From Pedobacter sp. UBA1951 (GTDB lineage Bacteria > Bacteroidota > Bacteroidia > Sphingobacteriales > Sphingobacteriaceae): DNA of 10,025 bases. Below are positions 6,450 to 10,025 of this stretch, piece by piece. Where the stretch lies: NCBI GenBank assembly GCA_002336465.1, contig DDEP01000191.1:1-10025 (forward strand), written 5' to 3'. The notes under the pieces were generated by a model. It was given only the letters and a program-made list of their open reading frames with translations. It did not search any database and had not been told where the DNA came from. Position 1 is the first letter of the stretch. Each line of letters opens with the position of its first letter. The position numbers and the translations under genes were made by a program.

Positions 6450-7121
6450 TTATTTTTTGCCTTCAGGCATATTTTCAAGCATATTTCTATGTTCTGCTTC
6501 CATCTCAATCCAGTGAACACTTAGATTTATGAGCTTTTTAAGATAATTCACATCCATTGTCTCCCATTTTCTTATGTAGTGCGTCTCATCATTTCCTAAC
6601 CAAACGGCTCTTTTTGCAGATTGCTTAAGTATTGGATTATTAACATATAAGTCTATGCACTTGCCAAGTAATGAGTTAGCAATTCCATTTTCGTTTTCTG
6701 GTTGTTGCTGTATCAAATAATCCTTAAGTAAAAACTCAAGCGCTTTTCTATATCCCATTCCGCAGATATCATTTAGTCCATGTATTTCAGCTTCATACGC
6801 CTGATTGTAAATATTAACGAATGTACGTGAGATGTCATAAATATGCTTAGAAAAATACTTAGAATTAGGTATACCATTTAAAAACCTACTAAATTGATAA
6901 GAATTTCTAAAATCAGGCCGGAATAGTGCTACAAAGTAGCCTTTACAATCATTCCTAACACATAAATAAGATAAGAAAAGTTCCTTTGGATCTAAGAATC
7001 CAAATCTAAAATTCGGATTTTGAGATTTATTACAGTGAGGACAAATGTCAACATGGTTCTCTACGTCTACTGAAGTAACCTTGGTAGGATCATCAGAATG
7101 ATTTACATTTATTGTGATCAT
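6450..7121 (-). CDS. Zinc-ribbon DUF4145-family protein, third gene of the hicAB operon
   Basis: This 223-residue protein has an N-terminal zinc-binding segment (C27-x2-C30 and C53-x4-C58) and a mostly helical C-terminal part that I recognise as DUF4145-like. Supporting segments are YRKALEFLLKDYL at 123-135, LGKCIDLY at 151-158 and LGNDETHYIRKW at 174-185. DUF4145 often occurs alone or attached to nucleases in phage-defence and restriction settings. Its activity is not known to me, and a relation to HEPN-type helical domains is only a possibility. No signal peptide or membrane segment is visible. The start lies 8 nt after the hicB stop, so it is almost certainly co-transcribed with the toxin-antitoxin pair. 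It could be an extra effector or regulator of that pair, or an independent accessory gene. Confidence 0.75.
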   Translation of the reverse strand: MITINVNHSDDPTKVTSVDVENHVDICPHCNKSQNPNFRFGFLDPKELFLSYLCVRNDCKGYFVALFRPDFRNSYQFSRFLNGIPNSKYFSKHIYDISRTFVNIYNQAYEAEIHGLNDICGMGYRKALEFLLKDYLIQQQPENENGIANSLLGKCIDLYVNNPILKQSAKRAVWLGNDETHYIRKWETMDVNYLKKLINLSVHWIEMEAEHRNMLENMPEGKK

Positions 7122-7129
7122 AATTACTG

Positions 7130-7516
7130 CTAAGCCAATTCCAAAGAAGACAACTCATCGCCTAGCTGACGAATACCAGCTATAATTTTTTCTACCTGCT
7201 TCTTCCCTGGTACTTTATGACCATTAACATATTGCGAAATCAAAGTTTTATCCATCCCTATCCTACTACCTAATGCACTTGCATTTATCTCGTTATAGAA
7301 CTTAAAAAGCTGAGGGATATCTAACTGTATTTTGATATCGTGTAACGAAACATCCTCCACTCCTTCCATTTCCGCATACGAATTATAGGCATCAACGATA
7401 TTCTGCTTTAATTCTGACATAGAATTGGCAGATGTTCCTACGGAAATATCGTCATCTAAAGCGTAAGCAGAAAAGCCATCCAATGTTTTCTCTACTACAA
7501 ATACAATCTTTTTCAT
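7130..7516 (-). CDS. hicB: HicB-type antitoxin with C-terminal HTH
   Basis: This 128-residue protein has two parts. Residues 1-60 match the HicB antitoxin fold (IVFVVEKTLDGFSAYALDD at 4-22, then a helix). Residues about 79-118 form an XRE-type helix-turn-helix, with SALGSRIGMDKTLISQYVNG at 80-99. HicB proteins bind and block the HicA ribonuclease, and their DNA-binding domain represses their own operon. The gene lies 49 nt after hicA on the same strand, in the usual toxin-first order, and is followed 8 nt later by the DUF4145 gene. A palindrome inside the candidate promoter (7856-7873) is a plausible operator. The length is normal for HTH-bearing HicB, and no damage is visible. Confidence 0.88.
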   Translation of the reverse strand: MKKIVFVVEKTLDGFSAYALDDDISVGTSANSMSELKQNIVDAYNSYAEMEGVEDVSLHDIKIQLDIPQLFKFYNEINASALGSRIGMDKTLISQYVNGHKVPGKKQVEKIIAGIRQLGDELSSLELA

Positions 7517-7532
7517 ATTATGTGGTTTCTTG

Positions 7533-7558
7533 TTTCTTCATTGCTTAGCATGAAGAAA
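7533..7558 (-). repeat. Intercistronic hairpin between hicA and hicB
   Basis: TTTCTTCAT (7533-7541) and ATGAAGAAA (7550-7558) are perfect 9-bp complements with an 8-nt loop, in the 49-nt gap between toxin and antitoxin genes. No T-tract follows on the minus strand, so it is not a simple terminator. It could affect mRNA processing or the toxin-to-antitoxin ratio. Confidence 0.6.
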
Positions 7559-7565
7559 ACTGGTT

Positions 7566-7754
7566 CTATTTCAAACCAGCCTTCTTCAACAACTTATTTG
7601 CTAGACCAGTACCGACCTCTTGGCTATCATGGTTGCATATAACCATCGTTTCACCTGTCTCTTCGTTACGCCAAATAACGTGACTACCTTTACCGCCTCT
7701 GAAATAAGAGAAGCCTGCTTTCTTTAGCTTCTTTTTTAATTCATGCCACTTCAT
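7566..7754 (-). CDS. hicA: HicA-family mRNA-interferase toxin
   Basis: This 62-residue protein has the HicA (double-stranded-RNA-binding-like) pattern: a basic N-terminal helix, WHELKKKLKKAGF (3-15), the catalytic-site segment GKGSHVIW (21-28 region) with the conserved histidine H25, and the usual C-terminal ending with GTGLANKLLKKAGLK. HicA toxins cleave mRNA or tmRNA and slow growth until neutralised by HicB. The length matches the family (about 55-80 residues) and the key histidine is present, so it is probably active. It is first in a leftward operon with hicB and the DUF4145 gene. In a mobile element such a pair can serve stability, superinfection exclusion or anti-phage defence. Confidence 0.9.
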   Translation of the reverse strand: MKWHELKKKLKKAGFSYFRGGKGSHVIWRNEETGETMVICNHDSQEVGTGLANKLLKKAGLK

Positions 7755-7851
7755 AAACCTAAAATTTAAAATATAAAAAATTAACTAGCGATTACCTCTC
7801 GCCTCCTAATTCGATCGGTTCTCATTCAATTGGTTTATTTAGTTTGCACTT

Positions 7852-7883
7852 CAAAAGTAAACAATTATTTACTTACTCACAAA
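7852..7883 (-). promoter_or_regulatory. Bacteroidota promoter of hicAB with overlapping palindromic operator
   Basis: On the minus strand TTTG (7883-7880) and TACTTTTG (7859-7852, matching TAnnTTTG) are separated by 20 nt, a good spacing for the Bacteroidota promoter. The inverted repeat AGTAAA (7856-7861) and TTTACT (7868-7873), with a 6-nt centre, lies between and over these boxes. That position suits an operator for repression by the HTH domain of HicB. The leader to the hicA start would be roughly 90 nt. Confidence 0.65.
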
Positions 7884-7922
7884 TAAAAGTATAAAAAAGT
7901 TTACCTAAATAAATAATAGTTA

Positions 7923-7951
7923 TCTGTATATGCTTTTAAAACGTATATTTA
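7923..7951 (+). promoter_or_regulatory. Weak promoter candidate for the VRR-NUC gene
   Basis: TCTG (7923-7926) and TATATTTA (7944-7951) are each one base from the Bacteroidota boxes TTTG and TAnnTTTG, with 17 nt between. The divergent gene arrangement calls for a rightward promoter in this interval, but the match is imperfect. Confidence 0.33.
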
Positions 7952-7975
7952 CATAAACACCAACCTTTATTGACT

Positions 7976-8314
7976 ATGTCAGAGATACGCTTGCAGGCTT
8001 CCTGCTTCCAATGGCTATGGAATAATCATCCTGAAACACGATTATGCTGTTTCCATGTCCCTAATGGTGGATCTCGCAATGCGATTGAAGGAATGCAGCT
8101 AAAAGCATCTGGTGTTGTTGCTGGCGTAGCAGACATCCTTTTCATATGGAAAGGCAAAATACACGCATTTGAGTTTAAAACGCCAACAGGCACAGTATCG
8201 CCGATTCAGTCAAAAGTTCATTCAGCTTGGGCTATGCAAGGCATTACGGTACAGATAATACGCTCCTTTGAGCAATGGTGTGAAGAGGTAGAAAAAATAA
8301 TTTCACAATTTTAA
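7976..8314 (+). CDS. VRR-NUC domain protein (PD-(D/E)xK nuclease)
   Basis: This 112-residue protein is a stand-alone VRR-NUC nuclease domain. Visible features are E3 and Q7 in the first helix, VPNGGSR at 28-34, the acidic residue D53 in GVADI, the E66-x-K68 pair in FEFKT, and the trailing Q78 helix. Together these make the PD-(D/E)xK active site. Relatives are common in phages beside replication genes and are thought to act on branched or structured DNA in replication or repair. An in-frame TTG at 7970 would add two residues, but ATG 7976 is the more likely start. The stop codon lies within a 13-bp hairpin (8311-8345). The gene runs rightward, divergent from hicAB. All expected catalytic residues are present. 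Confidence 0.88.
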   Translation: MSEIRLQASCFQWLWNNHPETRLCCFHVPNGGSRNAIEGMQLKASGVVAGVADILFIWKGKIHAFEFKTPTGTVSPIQSKVHSAWAMQGITVQIIRSFEQWCEEVEKIISQF

Positions 8315-8345
8315 ATATCTTTTTTGTGATACAAAAGATATTTAA
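8311..8345. repeat. 13-bp hairpin at the end of the VRR-NUC gene
   Basis: The arms at 8311-8323 (TTAAATATCTTTT) and 8333-8345 are perfect complements with a 9-nt loop. The stem covers the VRR-NUC stop codon. No T-tract follows on the plus strand, so termination would be weak at best. A TTTG that could be the -33 box of the next promoter overlaps the loop at 8323-8326. Confidence 0.75.
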
Positions 8346-8353
8346 TATATTAG
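8323..8353 (+). promoter_or_regulatory. Promoter candidate for the pseudoknot RNA
   Basis: TTTG (8323-8326) is followed 19 nt later by TATATTAG (8346-8353), seven of eight bases of TAnnTTTG counting the free positions. The predicted start near 8358-8362 is just before the 5' arm of the pseudoknot at 8365. Confidence 0.5.
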
Positions 8354-8359
8354 CATTAT

Positions 8360-8447
8360 AATTAGGTGTGCAGACCTTGAGAAGATATTCAATGCCTTTA
8401 AACGGGGGCGGAACTGCACATCCAAACCCTTGTTTAAAGGTTTTTTT
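8360..8447 (+). ncRNA. Candidate structured RNA: H-type pseudoknot ending in an intrinsic terminator
   Basis: Stem 1 pairs 8365-8373 (GGTGTGCAG) with 8414-8422 (CTGCACATC), 9 bp with one G-U. Stem 2 pairs 8395-8408 with 8427-8440, 14 bp with two G-U, and is followed directly by seven T. The 3' arm of stem 1 lies in the loop of stem 2, which gives an H-type pseudoknot. A small 4-bp hairpin is possible in loop 1 (8377-8380 with 8389-8392). Promoter-like boxes precede it. It may be an independent small RNA of about 88 nt or a leader (riboswitch or attenuator) controlling the gene at 8463. I do not recognise a known family. The pairing is directly visible; expression and function are inferred. 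Confidence 0.55.
8395..8447 (+). terminator. Strong terminator upstream of the small-gene operon
   Basis: CCTTTAAAC (8395-8403) and GTTTAAAGG (8432-8440) form a perfect 9-bp stem, extended by two G-U and three G-C pairs. Seven T residues follow (8441-8447). Its end is only 15 nt before the next start codon, which suggests regulated termination rather than a plain gene end. Confidence 0.8.
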
Positions 8448-8462
8448 ATTATTTATTGATTT

Positions 8463-8654
8463 ATGGCTAATAAAGAAGAAAACAGAATGCTTAATAATGC
8501 TGTTTCGGCTGTTATACCTTTTCTGAAAGAACTTAAAACTCAGGTAGGCAACCATTATGGAGAACGGATTGACGAACATATAGCAATGCTGGAAGGTAGA
8601 AATTTTATAAACATCCAGGATATGGGCCTTATTGACAGAAATGGTGAGCAATGA
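8463..8654 (+). CDS. Small hypothetical phage protein
   Basis: This 63-residue protein is not one I recognise. It is hydrophilic and probably mostly helical (roughly residues 5-45), with no cysteine pair, signal peptide or membrane segment. It is the first gene after the pseudoknot/terminator leader, whose T-tract ends 15 nt before this ATG, so its expression probably depends on read-through. Its stop overlaps the next start in the ATGA form, a sign of translational coupling. That overlap is the best evidence that it is a real gene. A longer minus-strand frame crosses the region but has no such support. Confidence 0.65.
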   Translation: MANKEENRMLNNAVSAVIPFLKELKTQVGNHYGERIDEHIAMLEGRNFINIQDMGLIDRNGEQ

Positions 8655-8953
8655 AAACATTAGAGCAGATAAAAGATGAGGTGGCTCGTAAAAAAGGCTT
8701 TTCTGATTGGAAAGACCTTTTAAAATATCAACTCAATTTAGGGTTGATAAGTAGAGATATGGATGAAGCTGCTAAACTCTACGCCAATGCCAAGCTTGAA
8801 GAGGCAGCTGAAAGATTAAAGCATAGTGATGGTGGTAGATATGGATGTACTTATGGAGATACAGAACACGACAGTATCAGCGCATATTTCGGGTACAACG
8901 AAGCCATAGTCGATGCCAAGCAATCAATTATAAACTTAAAAGATAAAGTGTGA
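8651..8953 (+). CDS. Hypothetical phage protein with conserved-looking N-terminus
   Basis: This 100-residue protein starts with MKTLEQIKDEVARKKGFSDW (1-20). As I recall, this kind of opening is common in small Bacteroidota phage proteins. The middle is a helical, charged segment (about 35-60), then a glycine- and tyrosine-containing turn (GGRYGCTYGD) and a final helix. No catalytic motif is evident. Its start overlaps the previous stop by 4 nt (ATGA), and its stop shares one base with the next start, so it belongs to a tightly coupled set of small genes. The function is unknown. Confidence 0.7.
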   Translation: MKTLEQIKDEVARKKGFSDWKDLLKYQLNLGLISRDMDEAAKLYANAKLEEAAERLKHSDGGRYGCTYGDTEHDSISAYFGYNEAIVDAKQSIINLKDKV

Positions 8954-9141
8954 TGGATAAATTTGAATATGGAAGTGCTTATTATGGTAGTCATAATTTA
9001 AAAGAGCATGAAATCGATAAATTTCTAAATCAACAAGGCCAGCTAGGATGGGAGCTAATACAAATTATAGAAAGACCTTTTATAGATGGCACGATCGGCA
9101 TTGCAAATAGAACATTTTATTTTAAACGGAAAATTAATTAA
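8953..9141 (+). CDS. DUF4177-like small protein
   Basis: This 62-residue protein has the pattern LNQQGQLGWELIQI (25-38) followed by FYFKRK near the C-terminus. That matches the small DUF4177-type fold, in which a helix ending LNxxGxxGWEL precedes beta strands ending in FKR. Such proteins are common in phages and bacteria, and their function is unknown. An in-frame GTG at 8950 would add one residue. ATG 8953 is chosen because it overlaps the upstream stop in the TGATG form, typical of coupled translation. It lies third in the small-gene operon. Confidence 0.72.
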   Translation: MDKFEYGSAYYGSHNLKEHEIDKFLNQQGQLGWELIQIIERPFIDGTIGIANRTFYFKRKIN

Positions 9142-9157
9142 ATAAACTAAAAAAATT

Positions 9158-9595
9158 ATGATGACAAATGAAGAAGCAAAACAAGAAGCAATTAGAAAGG
9201 CTTTTTGCGATAAGTGGGATTTATCCACGGATGAATATAAAAATCACTTGCTAACTAAAAAGCATTGGGTTGATATGTCAATAAAGTATGGAGCATTATC
9301 TGGACTCAATTATTACAAAAGCCCAACGCCACAAATACTAACATATAATAATGAGATAGAGATAAACTGTGAATTTTGGAGACCGATAAGTTTAAAAGGC
9401 ATTGAAGATAACAACGGATGGACAAGGATAGAGCCTGATGATAGTAATATACCTACAGAACCTGATACTTATATGGGCTATAGCCCAACTGTTGGAGAAG
9501 TAAGATGTTGTAAAACTTCTTTGAAATCTTTATTTAAAAATGGTACAATAACTCCTTTCAGAATATATACTGAACATCATAAACCAATTTATTAA
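9158..9595 (+). CDS. Hypothetical phage protein (145 aa)
   Basis: This protein is not assigned to a family with confidence. It has a helical N-terminus (about 1-45) followed by a likely beta-rich part with GWTRIEPDDSNIPTEPDTY (near 87-105) and the ending ITPFRIYTEHHKPIY. The layout of a tryptophan strand, an acidic and proline-rich loop, and a C-terminal aromatic/histidine segment is vaguely like DUF551 phage proteins. That likeness is weak. Tandem ATGs at 9158 and 9161 make the start ambiguous by one residue. It is 16 nt after the previous gene and one nt before the next ATG, so it is part of the same operon. No membrane segment is visible. Confidence 0.7.
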   Translation: MMTNEEAKQEAIRKAFCDKWDLSTDEYKNHLLTKKHWVDMSIKYGALSGLNYYKSPTPQILTYNNEIEINCEFWRPISLKGIEDNNGWTRIEPDDSNIPTEPDTYMGYSPTVGEVRCCKTSLKSLFKNGTITPFRIYTEHHKPIY

Positions 9596-9596
9596 T

Positions 9597-10025
9597 ATGG
9601 AAAACACATTAGAAAACAAAGCGAAGTTCTTTGCTCAATATTTGGGGCAAAAAATCGGAATTATGAAAACTGACCTATCCCAAATACTACCGTACTATCT
9701 TGGTACGGGGTTGAAGTTTAGACACTTTGACGAAGAACGATAAATAATAGAAATCTGCCAAATAGCAGAGTGGCGTAACGATGAAGTAACATTACTTTCT
9801 AGCATGCACCAATATGAAGTTTGGACGAAAGACTTAACGCCAATGATGCGCCCCCTATCCAAGTTAACCGAGCCTATCACGGATGAGGGCTATAACGATG
9901 GTAAGCCGTTTGTGCCTATATTTCAACTCCATCAGGAGGCTAATTCTCAAAAAATGTTTATTTCTGACAGAAAATTTTTATATGACAGAGATTTAGTAAT
10001 TACACATAACAGTAAATTTATAAAA
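9597..10025 (+). pseudogene. Phage gene interrupted by an in-frame TAA (continues past the window)
   Basis: The frame starting at ATG 9597, one nt after the preceding stop, encodes 48 residues beginning MENTLENKAKFFAQYLGQKI and then meets TAA at 9741-9743. The same frame continues open for 94 codons to the window edge (IIEICQIAEWRNDEV, then a segment with LTPMMRPLSKL and FVPIFQLHQE). The NKAKFFAQY opening and the later PLSKL-type segment look like parts of one small phage protein family, so a single nonsense change probably split one gene. The alternatives are a genuine 48-residue protein followed by a separate gene (a possible ATG at 9804), read-through of TAA, or a sequencing error. The 3' end is outside the window. 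Confidence 0.6.

Noticed and set aside
7801..7807. AGGAGG on the minus strand as the ribosome binding site of hicA
   Set aside because: It lies roughly 50 nt before the hicA start, and no start codon follows at a workable distance, so it is not a functional Shine-Dalgarno site for this gene.
7970..7972. TTG as the VRR-NUC start
   Set aside because: ATG 7976 is two codons downstream, and the family similarity begins at the ATG.
8244..8660. A 138-codon open frame on the minus strand
   Set aside because: It runs antisense across the VRR-NUC end, the pseudoknot/terminator and a coupled small gene. The protein is low-complexity in character, and no start context or neighbour supports it.
9695..9880. 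Minus-strand open frame at the right end
   Set aside because: The plus strand of the same stretch carries a recognisable though interrupted gene, and nothing upstream supports a leftward gene.

Overview
The window looks like the replication and accessory region of a temperate phage or prophage (or a related integrated element) from a Bacteroidota host, probably of the Sphingobacteriales/Pedobacter kind. The reasons are: an AT-rich sequence; a phage-style operon of helicase, primase-helicase and small methyltransferases; promoter-like elements of the Bacteroidota type (TTTG and TAnnTTTG); Shine-Dalgarno sequences largely absent; and several small phage-type hypothetical genes. No integrase, structural or packaging gene is present, so a virus cannot be told from a remnant here.

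Layout. Positions 1-171 hold a promoter-like element and a nested 16-bp inverted repeat, probably in the leader of the first operon. Positions 172-5903 form one rightward operon with overlaps or gaps of 3-20 nt: a zinc-ribbon protein, an SF2 DEAH helicase with a C-terminal zinc finger, a compact cytosine-C5 methyltransferase, a primase-polymerase/SF3 helicase, and a second, divergent methyltransferase-like protein. A clear intrinsic terminator (5924-5949) ends it. Positions 5950-6449 are gene-free and very AT-rich. They carry twelve GGTNACC-type sites, a 28-bp direct repeat and a 17-bp inverted repeat, and they lie between two convergent transcription units. This is the best candidate for a replication origin or a nucleoprotein assembly site.

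Positions 6450-7754 (leftward) hold hicA-hicB followed closely by a zinc-ribbon/DUF4145 gene, with a good Bacteroidota promoter and an overlapping palindrome upstream. Positions 7976-8314 encode a VRR-NUC (PD-(D/E)xK) nuclease. A short intergenic region (8315-8462) can fold as an H-type pseudoknot ending in a T-tract. It is preceded by promoter-like boxes and sits only 15 nt before the next start codon. Positions 8463-9595 hold four small phage-type genes, one DUF4177-like. The window ends in a gene (9597 onward) broken by one in-frame TAA.

Functionally, the first operon supplies DNA unwinding, priming and base modification. The second methyltransferase ends in QLSLF and the first in QNTLFSL; these resemble sliding-clamp-binding peptides and could couple modification to replication. 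The strongest candidates for something undescribed are the pseudoknot/terminator leader, the GGTNACC array, and the hicAB-DUF4145 operon.
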